DNA of 64,000 bases from Dactylellina haptotyla. Its lineage: Eukaryota; Ascomycota; Orbiliomycetes; Orbiliales; Orbiliaceae. The stretch spans positions 2,294,001-2,358,000 of the forward strand of contig CM062388.1 of assembly GCA_031310005.1 (NCBI GenBank), read 5' to 3'. The notes under the pieces were generated by a model that searched no databases, was not told the origin of the DNA, and saw nothing but the letters and a program-made list of their open reading frames with translations. Below, one piece after another: positions 9,834 through 21,516 of the stretch (the first letter of the stretch is position 1; each line of letters starts with the position of its first letter). Both the position numbers and the translations under genes were made by a program.

Positions 9834-12302
9834 GCTATATATAAATACTAAGGCGTGTTGTTCGATGCAAGGATATCGAATTCATATCTGTAGACGAGCT
9901 TTCCGCCTGGTACGGCGTCGCCGAATCTTGAACAGTCAATAGGCATGCCTGAATTACTGCTGCCTTTCTATTTTTACCACGAACTCTGCCTACGATAATT
10001 TTAACAGATATCTCTAATTCTCCTCTTTACTGTGATGTGGCTAGTGTCATAACTATCTGGCAGCTAACTTTGCTATCAATTTTTTATGGTGCGCGGGGCG
10101 GTCACATCACTCCTCTCTATTCCAACTTTCCCTTCATGCAGATATGACTATTAAACGGCCATGTTTGCGGCGCCAACTGGTTGAAACGCCTCGCGCACAG
10201 TGCGGCCGAGGACGGGAGGATTCTCCAAAGCAATCCTTAGTCAATGTGGGCCGCTAACACCTTATGTGCGGCGTTCCACAAGAGGCGCAGGCGGAGCAAA
10301 TGAACACCACGAAGTGTGTCGTAGAAAAACACATCCAAAAGTGTCGCCGAACAAGGCGGACTTTCCAAATCCTCATGAGTTGGTTGGCCCTTGGCGAGGA
10401 TTGGACAGGGATTCCCCTGTTAAATTTGTGGGATACCGCAACCTTAATTTCACTAATCGTGAGCAAACCGGATCTTGGGCCAATCGAATACTTTGTTCGT
10501 CATTCTGGGGAAGGAAGCTTGATTTCCAACTGGCTCGCGTATGCGAACTTGCCGTATCTAACAATCCGGAGTGTACTGAGCCGGTATCAACGTTTCCACC
10601 AGAGGGGAGAAACCGCCACACGGAATCTAGGGTATACGCCCTGCCTACAACCAATTTTTGTATTTTATTCTTGCTCCGCTGTGTGCATGTGTTGAGCCCA
10701 ACAGCACTCGGACTAAGATCTCAATTATCGATATATCAGGCCACACGTTTAAACTAGTACCGTCTGTGCCAGGACAGGAAGTAACGGTGGTTTCAGCGGG
10801 CAGAAAATATTCACCGAAAAGAAACTTACGCGAGTTTAACCAATTTTAAAAACACCCTTGATACCAAACTATAATAGCAATTTAGAGATCGTGACCGTCC
10901 ATGGTTCCCGAAGCTAGCTCATGGTTCTTGCAAAATTTAGAACAGCGAAATAGAGCCGTTTCAATGGTTTAATTAAGAGTTCTATGAAATCGGGCCGTTG
11001 TGCTATCACTTTTCTCCCCCACGTTTCTCGAACTGCTCCGGTCATTCGTATTTTCCGTCTGGATAAAAATTCTTTAGCGGATAGAGAGACCACAAATAGG
11101 CAAAATATAACGCCAAGGTCTGGACTCGCTTGAGGGCGACCAATTCACAATTGTGCATTCTGCCAACGTGAAGTGAAGTTATGGGGACCTATTTGCTGCA
11201 GATTTAGATAGGCTGCATATGGGTATGAATGCCATCAACGGACCATTGCAGCTGTGATTCTCTTTGGAAATGCAACAGTCCATTCCGATACAGTCGAACC
11301 GCTAGATTAGTCTTGTTGCCAGACGCTGGCCGCTAGATCGAGTATACGGCACCAAGAAAGCGTTGTGCGATGCCTCCCAACCGGCCTCCGCCTGTGTTGT
11401 TTGGTTTGGTTCGAGACCGATTGATGCTTGCATAACGCTACTGCGCGCATATAAACGCACACCAGATGTCAAAAGTTACATTCAATGTATCTGACGCATA
11501 GTTCCAGGCGCCAAGTATATTAACGGTTCGGCTTGCAAGTTTCCCTCTTTTGTTCCTTGTGTAACATATTGGTGTAGAAGCGAAAAATCTCGTGTGGGTT
11601 ATAATGTTATGCGAAGTCTTTTTAAGAGGGGTTCGGATTAAGTTATCGGCAAGCACACGCGAGACGATAGTCGAATGAACGGTGCGCCAGCCAGTGGCAC
11701 AAACCATTTCACGGGTCTCCCGCTCATATGCCGTCATGACGTTTTAAGCATTACCAAATCCATAATTTATATCTCTCTCGTAGCGAGATTCCTCACAGAG
11801 CTCCTTGCATTCGTCAACTAAGCTCGTCTCCTCGTTCGGCTCTATCCACGGAATTCTTAATTTCGATGTCGCACGTCACTTTAGTGTTGGACAAGACTGG
11901 AACTGCATATATTAACCGTTAGTGGAATCATGAGAAGAATTTCGAGGAGCCTCGAAGCTAATTCTTGTTAAAGTCCGACTCTCGCATGATGCGCGGACGG
12001 TACGCATGAATTCACAACAATAGCACCGCGCAGATATATGGCCCTTGCTCTCGGTGAGGATATATCCCGCTCTGAGAAACTCTTCTACGGGCAAATAGTC
12101 CTGACCGTCTGTCGATGAACTATAAAAGGTTGATGTGAGACTGCGGGTTTACACTTTCTCCGTTGATGCTCCACAAGCAATACGAAGATACTCGCTGGAG
12201 TCAGCTGTATCACACACTCGTTTTAAACTTTCTCAGGCCAAAGCCTACCACGCTCTTTACTTTCTCAGTGGGGTCTCCTGAACACCACTCTCCGTTACAG
12301 AC
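9834..12302 (+). other. Gene-poor stretch, 2.5 kb
   Basis: No gene can be supported. Overlapping frames on both strands at 10200-10850 (up to 185 codons) have no recognisable domain, and their long openness in several frames at once reflects few stop codons locally. A minus-strand frame of 99 codons at 11438-11737 is equally featureless. The last 200 bp are the promoter of the 12303 gene. Confidence 0.4.
12121..12128 (+). promoter_or_regulatory. TATA-like element upstream of the Cys-rich secreted protein gene
   Basis: TATAAAAG lies about 180 bp before the start codon at 12303. A pyrimidine-rich stretch with CTTTCTCAG lies between them (about 12225-12270). This is consistent with a core promoter and a 5' leader, but it is a motif match only. 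Confidence 0.4.
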
Positions 12303-14081
12303 ATGAAAGCTCCTCTCATAGTCACTCTTTTCGCGGCAACTGCGGCCGCTGCCCCGGGATATTCATATTATACCACTAAACGCTGCGGAGGCAAGTGGAA
12401 GAAGTCATGTTCCAAAGGGGAGTCCTGCATCGGCGGCGATATTCTTCATGATGCCATGGGCGTATGCGTCCGTACACCGGCCGGCTGCACCACTCCCGGA
12501 GATCCCAAGGCTAAAGGATGTCCCACTGGGCAGAAGTACTACTGCGTGGCCAACCCATATGTCAAGTGTAGCGGCCGGGATTACTATTGCAAACGAGGAT
12601 CCTGCTTAGCCGGTGCAATTGCCGATAAAATTGGCGTGAGGTCTAAAAAGCCAGCAACTACAATTATATACGTACCCTTTGTCACAATGGCCGGACTTAA
12701 ATCGACCACAACGATCACAACTGAAGATGAAGTTGAGCCGGCTACCGATGAATCTACAAAATCTATAGCCTTCGCTACAATGGCCGCGCCTAGGTCGACC
12801 ACAACTGAAGATCAAGTCGAGCCGGCTACCGCGGAATCTACAAAGTCTATAGCCATGGCGACGATGGCCGCGCCTAAATCGTTGTGGTCGACTACAACTG
12901 AGGACCAGGTTGAGTCGGCTACTGATGAATCTACAAAGTCCATAGCCTTCGCCACAATGGCCGCGCCCAAGTCAACCACATCTGAAGATCAGGTTGACCC
13001 GGCTACTGAGGACTTCACAATAGCAGCTGCCAAAGCCACCACAACTACGGTTGATAAAAAGGAAGCGGCCCCCACCGGGGAGAGCGCATCTAAAGTCGAA
13101 TCTGCCACAGCTTCGGCGAAAGCAGCCGTGACCACAGATCAACCCGTTCGTACTTGCGGCGGCCCCTCCAACGATAAATGCGAAGACGGTGAAGACTGTC
13201 TCGGCAAAGAAATCCTCAAAGACGGCATGGGTATCTGCGTCAAATCGCCTAAATATTGCGGCGGCGCCTTCAACGTTGAATGTCCTACCACGGAACGCTA
13301 TTTCTGCGTCAACAACCCAGATAGAAATGCCCGCCGCCCCCCGAACGTAGCAGACTGGGACGGTAACGGGTGTCTCCCCGCCGAAATCGCTGAAGAAATC
13401 GGCTTCGCCGAGGGTAAAGATCCGAGAACGGGCAGACGTTGTATGAATAAAGCAGGAGACAAATGTTACGAAGGTGAGACGTGCGCTGGCACGAATGCCT
13501 TCTCCGACGAGAAAGGTGGCGTGTGCGTTAAAGGTCTTTTGTTCACCTGCACATCGGCCGATACGACCTGCAAAACGGGGTATACCTGTGCGTTGAACAC
13601 CGATACGGACGGCGTATGCATTCCCAAAGATACATACATGCAACTTCCTACAAAAGAGAATGATACTTTAGAGCGCTGCGATGGGGGTGAGAAGGGGTGC
13701 AGCGGGGGCAATAAGATGCTCTGCGTGGGGAGGAAATCTCTGAGCAATGGTATGGGTGTATGTATCGGTACCCCGGCTTCCAAATGCGATAAGGTGGCAG
13801 ATTGCTCCGGTGACGGGTTTTGTGTTTTCAATCCTGATGGGTCGGGTGCTTGTATTCCGATGGGCGTTGCTCACAAAGCCGGTGCGTCTATGGATGGACT
13901 TTTTCCGGACAAGATGGAGGTTAAGGCAACTGTAGAAGATAAGGGGGATGATAAAGATAAGATGGAAGATAAAGACAAAAAGGACGATAACAAAGATGAT
14001 GCTGACAAAAAGGATAGTGACAAGGTGGATGAAAAAAGTCAAGGTAAAGACCCAGTGCCACAGGTGAAGATAATTGACTAG
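12303..14081 (+). CDS. Secreted modular Cys-rich protein with internal tandem repeats
   Basis: The intronless gene encodes 592 aa. Residues 1-17 form a signal peptide (APLIVTLFAATAAAAP). Cys modules of two alternating types follow. Type one runs like CGG...C..GE.C.G..IL.D.MG.CV (starting near residues 28, 285, 389 and 458). Type two runs like C....CPT...YFCV.NP...C or a shortened C..DC...G.C. Between the first and second pair is a Thr-rich linker with four tandem units of 28-31 residues (each near TTTEDQVEPAT...KSIAFATMAAPKS). The C-terminal 50 residues are a highly charged Lys/Asp/Glu tail (KDKMEDKDKKDDNK). It is probably an extracellular or wall-associated protein with disulfide-knotted modules. 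I do not recognise a named family. The tandem repeats suggest variation in copy number. Confidence 0.8.
   Translation: MKAPLIVTLFAATAAAAPGYSYYTTKRCGGKWKKSCSKGESCIGGDILHDAMGVCVRTPAGCTTPGDPKAKGCPTGQKYYCVANPYVKCSGRDYYCKRGSCLAGAIADKIGVRSKKPATTIIYVPFVTMAGLKSTTTITTEDEVEPATDESTKSIAFATMAAPRSTTTEDQVEPATAESTKSIAMATMAAPKSLWSTTTEDQVESATDESTKSIAFATMAAPKSTTSEDQVDPATEDFTIAAAKATTTTVDKKEAAPTGESASKVESATASAKAAVTTDQPVRTCGGPSNDKCEDGEDCLGKEILKDGMGICVKSPKYCGGAFNVECPTTERYFCVNNPDRNARRPPNVADWDGNGCLPAEIAEEIGFAEGKDPRTGRRCMNKAGDKCYEGETCAGTNAFSDEKGGVCVKGLLFTCTSADTTCKTGYTCALNTDTDGVCIPKDTYMQLPTKENDTLERCDGGEKGCSGGNKMLCVGRKSLSNGMGVCIGTPASKCDKVADCSGDGFCVFNPDGSGACIPMGVAHKAGASMDGLFPDKMEVKATVEDKGDDKDKMEDKDKKDDNKDDADKKDSDKVDEKSQGKDPVPQVKIID
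12711..13020 (+). repeat. In-frame tandem repeat, about 84-93 bp unit, four copies
   Basis: Four adjacent units encode variants of TTTEDQVEPATDESTKSIA plus FATMAAPKS. The second unit has a three-residue extension (LWS) and the fourth has diverged after PATEDFT. High similarity between units at DNA level indicates recent unequal duplication inside the 12303 gene. Confidence 0.75.
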
Positions 14082-14425
14082 TTGACACTTACTAACATCT
14101 CGTAATAGATATGGAATACTAAATATTAAATACAGATCGCTCACATTTAGAATCACTAGACTGCATTTCAAATACACAATCCAATCTTCATTTTAGCAAT
14201 AGGAAAGCCTAACATGTTAGATATTTTATTTATTTATTAACTTGAATATAACTCACGAACTAAATACAAAATGCAACGCTAAATTTTTTGGATTTTCGCA
14301 AACTATGCTATAAAAACAGGAAAGATGGGTTTGAGACATCCTGACATCCAGTCAGGAGCTATGCAATAAAAAAAGATAAAAAAAAACAGCTACTACAAAA
14401 GCGTGTGAGAAAATAAGAAAAGAAA

Positions 14426-15987
14426 TTACATCGGTCTCAATTGACGTCCATCATTCAACGAATTCGCCTCCAACTGCCTGAAAAACTCCGCTGCAGACAA
14501 ATTCGGCAGCTTTCTCTTCGGTGGACCCTCGCTAATTGCCCTCAGGCGCGCCGGGACACGGGTAGGTGATACCCATCCTTTCTTCCACTTGCCGTCCTGT
14601 GCGACAAACTGCGGTAGTCCCGGTTTATCGCCCGGCTTGGGGTTTGTGGCGATAGAGGCGACTAGAGTTACATCACCGAGAGTGCCGTGTGTTTTACGCA
14701 GACTGATGCGGTGCGGGACGTCTGATACCACGCTGCGGTCTGTGAGGAGTGCCTGAACCTTTACGGTGATCGTGTCGATGAAGGTTTTGATGGTGGTGGT
14801 TCGTTCTATTTGGAAGGGGATCTGGCCGAGTGGGAGGAGGGAGTCTTCGTGGTCAAGCATGAATTTGACGGTGAATACAATTTGTCTGATGCCACTAGGA
14901 TTTTAAAATTCATGTTAGTATTTATTACCCCGAGATTGTGTGGTTTAATATGCAGAGGAAGGGGGTATGCATACCTTGAGATATCGCTTTCTTCAACACC
15001 TGCCTGCCCAAGAGGCGCGAAGAGAGGTTCCTCGATAAAGCTGTACTCTGAAATATCCGCCCAGGGTGTTTCTGTCCCTGGAATATTGGCGGAGAGATAT
15101 TGAATCACCATTCCATCCTTTGCACGGCAACCCAAGCAGATACCTGGTTGTCCGACTAAAGAGTGCACTTCGAAGGTGTCAGACACCTGAACATACCGCG
15201 CCGCTCGAGTTTGTTTGCAGAAGAGCACGAGCTGTCGCCAGTACTTGCACACCTGACTGGCGCTAAGCTGTTCTTTGAGAGTAGGCAAATGCCCGAGAAT
15301 TTGAATTTGAATTTCCGCAGGCAGTGGAAGTGGTGACTCGGCATCGACGAGATCCTTAGGTTTTAGAGCAATCGCAATACTGCTTTCCGGGTTTGAAACG
15401 AGTTTATCTTTAAGGTTATAGAGGCTGTTTGTGATTTCTTCTTGAAGTTCGGCGGAGAGAGTGCTGAGGGCGAGTTGCTCCTTCACTGTGGGGAGATTGG
15501 ATAGGATCCTTACTTGCATCTCCGTGGGGAGAGAGCTGAGGATAGATGCAATAAGCTCAGAATTAGTCTTACAATCGGCGAGTTGCTCTCTGAGAGTATT
15601 CAGATTCGCGAGGATTTCCTCCTGGACCTCCGGTGAGATGGTTTCAGTTTGGAAATGCTGCTTGACAATCGGAAGATTGGCGAGCACCTTGGCTTGGGTG
15701 CTCGCGGGGAGGTTTTCAAGAACACAGCCGATGGCATCAAACGTATTTTGACAGTTTGCGAGCTGCGCTGTAAAGTTTGTAAGATGCGAGAGAACCTCCC
15801 CCTGTACATCGGGTGGGAGGGAACGGAGGACGTTCAAAATAGCCTCGGAGTTTGCATTCAAAGTTTCATTACGAGCGAGAGCGGTGGAAAGGATCCCCAT
15901 CTGAGCATTGACGGGGAGAGCTCGAAAGATGGTCGCGGTGGCGTTGAGACTGGTCGCAGACCAGCTGCTGAAAAACGCAGTAGCCAT
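14426..15987 (-). CDS. F-box protein with an array of F-box-like repeats
   Basis: Two exons, 15987-14975 and 14894-14426, encode 493 aa. The intron (14974-14895) starts GTATGC, contains TACTAAC and ends CCTAG, phase 2. A second acceptor 9 nt downstream (CATCAG) is also in phase. The true F-box is near residues 213-250: LPAEIQIQILGHLPTLKEQL then VCKYWRQLV. Upstream, at least four shorter copies of the same pattern recur: LPPDVQGEVLSHLTNF, LPASTQAKVLANLPIVKQ, ISPEVQEEILANLNTLREQL and LPTEMQVRILSNLPTVKEQL, roughly every 30-45 residues. The C-terminal half resembles a ligand-binding beta region with no named domain. F-box proteins recruit substrates to SCF ubiquitin ligases through Skp1. Only the last copy has the downstream Trp-containing helix. 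Upstream Met codons in the same frame are less likely starts, since they lie in an AT-rich, low-quality region. Confidence 0.78.
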
Positions 15988-17820
15988 GATTATAAATGTT
16001 AGAATAAAGTCGGTCGACGGGAAGAAAGATGATGATAATTTATTAGACAGTATGCAAATAAGGCGGTATATTATAATATTAATGATTATATATACGAGTT
16101 CCATTGAGAGGTGTGGCATTGTCGATGGGGAGTCCGGGGATATTTTATATTTCTTGGTTTCTTTTTGTTTCTATCCTCCGAAAATATTTGGCCACTCACG
16201 GCTGAGCGAGAGATCGAGTCACCCAGGGATAGCTATGCGATACAACATGTCGAAACGGAGAAACCTCAAACCGCTCAGCCAGTTTCGAAGTCTGGCGTGC
16301 ATGACTAGCCGAGTTTGGGTTCTTCGGAACGAGCAATGTGTTGGCCGATGTGCCCGCCCAATAACGGCCCTCCTGGAGCGAGCTAATCCACAAAGACACC
16401 AGGATTCGTCGACCCTCGCGGTCCAGATTCTGGAAAATATAAGCCTATATAGGCTTTCGTTGACGTTTATCGTTGATAGCCAGCCGACCAAGCTTTGTCT
16501 GCTGGCGGGGTCTGCACGTTGGCGAAGTCTCCAGCTTGGAAGCTCTCGGGTTGCAATCGCCAGTTTAACTTAAATTTACGTTTGAAATGCTTCCAACGGC
16601 TCCCGCGGGGGCTTTGTAGTCGCTACATCTTATTCATTTTGCCTATATGAGAATTATTCCCATATCTGTCATCGGAAAGACGGGGTAAGATGACTTGGGA
16701 CGGGACTATGTTGCGGGAAAGGCTGTGTTGTCAGTGTTGCAAAATGTCGAGGCTTGTGCAGCATGCAGCGAGGCGTGTGCATATTTGCTGCAGACCTGCA
16801 GAAACGAATCTGTCAGATTTTCAATGGCATTTCGCTATGGATGCGCATATCGCAAGAGGTTGAATCAAAGCACTTTTTTGAAACGAAACCGTCGAACTAC
16901 CGAGTCTGACGAAACCAATATCAGACTCGCATTTCTATAGTGTGTTCTATAGTATGCGGTTATAAGGTAAAGTGCAAGAATGAAACTTGGATGTGCGTGG
17001 CCAAGACATCGATAGGGACTTTTCTGGCGGGCTCTGGGAGGTTTAACCGCCAGCCGTAGCTGCGAATCAGGAGGCCCGAAGCGAAGCCTTTCTGGATAGA
17101 GCGTTTCGACTCCGTCGGCTGGCCTTGCCATATTCTGGGATGGGTTGCTCAGGATGGGTTGTTGAGAACACCGCACCGAATTTGCGATTCTCCGAGCCTA
17201 TATCTGCCATATCGACAGCGGCTTAGAATGCTATCAAAATATTTCGACGTTATTGCTACATTGAACGTGTTCTGAGAATCGATTGCAATTCGAGTAAGGT
17301 CTCAAAATATAACTGTGTTGCCTTCTTATATTCGTACATTTACCAATTTAGCTCCCAGTCTCGTTACCTGACAACTATACTTCAACTAGCAATAGTGTAG
17401 AGCGCCACAAAGCTAGAATGGCCGCAGCCATGGCCAGAACTTCCAGTAACCTTTGTGTCCTGGAGCTATACGATAGCATTGCAGGCCGACGTCGGCGGTC
17501 AGCCGAAGCCTAGACCCGAAATGGCATAGTAATTCGCATCACGTGTTGCCGCGTTGTTTGTTGTGCGCTTCGAACGACGCGAGGACAAACCCCTCTGCCT
17601 CTTCTCTTCGGTTGAGCCGTGTCTCCCTCTTCAAGCTCTTAGTCAGCGGGATTCCTTGAGAGAAGCATTCCCAGACATTCTTCAACTTGGCCCCGGATTG
17701 AAATCGTTTCTGGGGTTGTTTATCACGGTGGTAGTCTGTCATAGTGAGTAATCTGCTCCGAGGTTGAGTGTTGTATCCGGATTACTCTACTAATAACCCA
17801 ATGAAAACGCCGAACTTTAG
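15988..17820 (+). other. Intergenic, 1.8 kb
   Basis: I see no supportable gene. A 221-codon frame at 15908-16573 starts inside the antisense of the F-box gene and has no motif. The right end is the promoter of the AlkB-like gene. Confidence 0.4.
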
Positions 17821-19462
17821 ATGTCAAGAGATATCAACGTTAACAAGAAGCGAAACTTCTTTGAGGCTTTCGCGACCTCATCGAAGTCAAAGATACAGGG
17901 AAAGCAGCCTCTCGAAAAGAAACATGTGCTGGAAGATGCACTCACCAAGTCGGCTATCCTTTGTAAAGAACAGAGCACTATATCAGAGAAGCCACCAAAG
18001 CAGGGTGAGGATAGTGGGACCGATATAACGAAGGATGCTAAAGTTATAAATGCACAAGATTCTCAGGAAGATGAAGAAGAAGAATCGACCGACTTCAAGC
18101 TCGCTCTCCTTTCTTCTCTTCAACCAGAAGTTCCCCAGGAAACCCTTTTAGAATTTCTTTTAACATGCAACGGCTCTGTCGAGGAAGCCTCCAAAATGGC
18201 TTCTTCTTCTCCCTCAAAGAAATCAACATCAGGAGTTACTACCCAATCCTCTCTATCAGCTTATCTATCCGGCCCTCCCGATGCCTCCCCATCTACCCGC
18301 AAAGTACCCTTCCCGCTCCCTGCGATCCCCAAATTCAAAACTCTTCACCTGACCACCCCCTCACAAGTCCCTTTCTACGCCCCCGCGACCCTCCACCCTT
18401 CCTTCCTACCAATCAGCATCGCAAATCAACTTCTGTCAGAATGCCTAGGCGAAGTCCCCTCATTCGGTAGATACGAATTCCGCCTCTTCGAACGCAACGT
18501 GAGCAGTCCGCACACCGCAGCATTCTACGTCAAAGACCAAGAGATGGCCGAACGCCATCGGGGCGGATACATGTACAACGGCAGCTACCTAGACGACGTA
18601 CATTACCTTTCTCTTCACCACCATATCCTTATTACAAACATAGAAGTGCTGATAGATAGTTATAAATTTACAGATCAGAACCTTCACACCCACAATGCAC
18701 GCAGTAATCCCCCTCGTCGAAGCCCACGTCAACGCTGAAATCAACAGCCGCATCCAAACAGTCTACCCGGACTCCCAAAAACTAAAACACATGCTTCCCC
18801 CCGGAAAATGGCACATAACCTCCGCATTCATGAACTGCTACGACGGCGCGAAACAGAGCGTCGGATGGCATTCCGACCAGTTGACCTATCTGGGACCTCG
18901 ATCGGTAATAGCATCGATAAGTCTCGGTGTCGAACGGGAGTTCAGATTACGCCGGGTAGCGCCGGTGATACTAGACCCGGAAGTCCCGTTTGAGCCTGAC
19001 GCTGAAGAATACGTACAAGATGAAGAGGCGGGGGAAGAAGGAGGCGGAAAGACGTGGAAATGGCAATCGGAGGGACAGGCGTCTATTCATTTACCCCATA
19101 ATTCTCTGTTGGTAATGCACGCCGAATGCCAGGAGAGCTGGAAACATTCCATCCATCCGGCGAATAATATCCAACCGCACCCTATCGCTGGTGGGAAGCG
19201 AATAAACATCACATTCAGATGCTACAGAGAGTCGCTGAGACCAGATAAGATACCGAAGTGTAAATGCGGGGTTGGGTGTGTGCTGAAAACAGTGCAGAGG
19301 GTGAAGGATAAGATGGGCTGGTACTTTTGGGGCTGTCAGGTGGCCAACCAGTGGAAGGAAGGAGAAGACGAAGAGAGTAACAAGGGAGATAAAAAGGAAG
19401 CCGGGTGTGGGTATTTAGTATGGGCTAAGTTTGATGAAGACGGCGATCCGATATGGGAGTAA
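17821..19462 (+). CDS. AlkB-like 2OG-Fe(II) dioxygenase with CUE-like and GRF zinc-finger domains
   Basis: Exons 17821-18597 and 18674-19462 encode 521 aa. The intron (18598-18673) starts GTACAT, has GCTGAT and ends TTACAG, phase 0. Residues 90-122 form a CUE/UBA-like helix set (LALLSSLQPEVPQETLLEFL). Residues 200-455 are the AlkB fold: KWHITSAFMNCY, the iron ligands in VGWHSDQLTYLGP (His325, Asp327), the distal His417 in WKHSIHP, and the 2OG-binding Arg in RINITFRCYR. The C-terminus carries a GRF finger (CKCGVGC...GWYFWGC...CGYLVWAKFDEDGDP). The family demethylates alkylated nucleic acids. GRF fingers bind single-stranded DNA and CUE domains bind ubiquitin. This domain order is known in fungal ALKBH2/3-type proteins and fits a repair role. 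The 3' end faces the WW gene with 79 bp between stops. Confidence 0.88.
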
Positions 19463-19541
19463 CAATAAGTAAGCTATTGAATCTAAATCCAATATTCATT
19501 ATCCAACTACTAATCTAGTACACTACGAAAACAAAGGTCTA

Positions 19542-21516
19542 TCACCACTCCCCGGTATACGACCTCCCGTAATCCCCGCGTGGGCCGACCATTCCGTCAT
19601 CTTCATCATCCTCATCATAATAGCCGTCGTCATAAAAGTCTTCCTCATCTTCCTCTCTATACAACTCCGGATGCCAATACGGATCATTCTGACCGCTAGG
19701 ATCATTTCGAACATAATTCGGTTTCCGCATAGCCGCAAAGGATTCCCTCCAAGGACTGCTCTCTAATATTAGCGATCTTAAGTCGACACAAAACCAACAG
19801 GGTTAAATAATGGACTTACTTCGTTGACAATCCTAACCGCGGCCCGGTGCTGGTATACCACCCGTTCTCCCTCTCATACCTACGTCGCTGTACCTCCATG
19901 AACTCTTTGCCCATGATCCGCTCCATCTCCGCCATATATTCGGATCGCGGCATGCCGTACGGCTTAACACCGACTCCCGGTGCGGCGTTGAAGAACCCGG
20001 CGCTGCCAAAGTCTTCGAAGCTGCCGAGGTATGGTGGTGTTTTGAGATATACTTTCTTCTTCTTGCGTGGGCGAGGTGGACGCGGACCTCGTTCTTTCCT
20101 TCTAAAGCCGAAGAAACTACGGCGGGCAGGTGGTGCGGCGGGCTGTGGGACATCTGTGCCTGTCGCTGGATTTGCGGTCGCATTAGTTGCGGTTGGCGCA
20201 GTTTGGGCTGGTGCGGTTTGTGATTGCGCGGCGTTATCAACGAGTGTTCCCTCGCCTAGCTGTTTTTTGAACAGGGACTCGTTGAATCCGAAGCGGGTCT
20301 TTATATTACCGCTTCTGATCTCCTTCTCGCGCTCGTTCATTTCGTTCATCATATTGTTGTACTTTTTCGTCTGTTCGATACCCTGCTGATACTTCTCTTC
20401 GCGCTTTCGAGCGATTTCTTCCTTCCGAAGTTCGCGCTTAGCCTCCTTGAGACGGTGTTTTAATTCCTTTTCCATGGGAGTCGGGACGTGCAGGTTCAAG
20501 AAGCGGCGGAGACGGTCGCGCATCGTCACTGGCGGGGTTGAATTGGGGGAACCCTTTTTCAAAAGACCGTTGTCGAGGTACTTAGCGGTGGAATCCTCGC
20601 TGGAGACATGAGGTTCTTCATCGGAGCTCAGAGATCCATGCGGTAGTGAGGGACTAGTAATATTTCCTTCATCGCGGTCTCCGTCTATATCGACTGCAGG
20701 TCCACTTTCTCTCTCCAATTCCTGAATGTCGCCATCCGGTCCTCGCTCGACTATATTCCCGCGGACGAGATTCGCATCGTCTTCGACAAGCCGAGTGGTC
20801 GACATCGCAGGACTGCTATAAGGCGGTGGTGGCGCAGGCGCAGGTGACGGAGCTCTACTCCTGAGCACCCTAGGCGTCAACCAACCCTGCATGGCATCCA
20901 ATTCTGCATCGGTGAAAACCCGTTGTGCCGGCGCTCCAACCCTCTCTCTACCACTTCCACGTCGCTGCTGCTGCCGCTGCTCTACCTCTCTCCTAGCCCC
21001 CGCAGCGGAACTTTCACCCCTCTCATCCCCCCAACCCTGTTCATCATTCCCATCGTACTCCCCATCGTCATACCCCTCATCCTCATCATCATCACCATAG
21101 TCACCAGTATTCGCATAATATCTACTCATGGGTACCCTCCTCCCCGCCCGCGTAAGATACGGATTCTGCGTCTTCCTCTTCGCGGGCTTGGTATCCCGGG
21201 TCCAATTGTACGCGCCCGAAATCCTATACCCGGCCCTCCTGGCAGCGAACACCTGGTCGACTTTGAACCGTCGACCGTAGACGTTAGGATCGTAGCCCAT
21301 GTCCATCGGGTGGTCCCAGAAGGGGGTCCATGGCCTAATATTCATGTCTATGTAGAAGAAGACGTTCTGTTCCGGGTCGTACTGTTGGTGCCATCCTGGT
21401 GGGAGGGGGCGGGTGTCGCGCGGCGGGGCGTGGGAGGGGAGGATATGGTGGGGTTGGATGTTTTGGGATGTAGGGGGCGGGGGGAATTGGCGGTCTAGAT
21501 TTGGGAATTGGATCAT
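19542..21516 (-). CDS. WW-domain protein with acidic and Pro-rich regions
   Basis: Two exons, 21516-19820 and 19755-19542, encode about 636 aa. The intron (19819-19756) starts GTAAGT and ends AGAGCAG, phase 2. Nearer AG acceptors would break the frame. A WW domain lies near residues 37-70 (PLPPGWHQQYDPEQNVFFYI, then a loop ending WDHP). The second conserved aromatic is present and the Pro after the second Trp is kept. The middle is low-complexity acidic (DDDEDEGYDDGEYDGNDEQG), then Pro/Ser-rich, then a charged coiled-coil (near 350-400, LKHRLKEAKRELRKEEIARK). A basic stretch (RPPRPRKKKKVYLK) could be a nuclear signal. The C-terminus is again acidic with Tyr-Asp repeats. WW domains bind Pro-rich ligands. 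The partner and role are unknown. Confidence 0.82.

Noticed and set aside
10200-10849. Overlapping frames up to 185 codons on both strands
   Set aside because: No domain, no splice support and no recognised homologue; openness in several frames at once suggests low stop density rather than coding.
20923-21498. A 191-codon plus-strand frame opposite the WW gene
   Set aside because: It is the antisense of low-complexity acidic and Pro-rich coding DNA.
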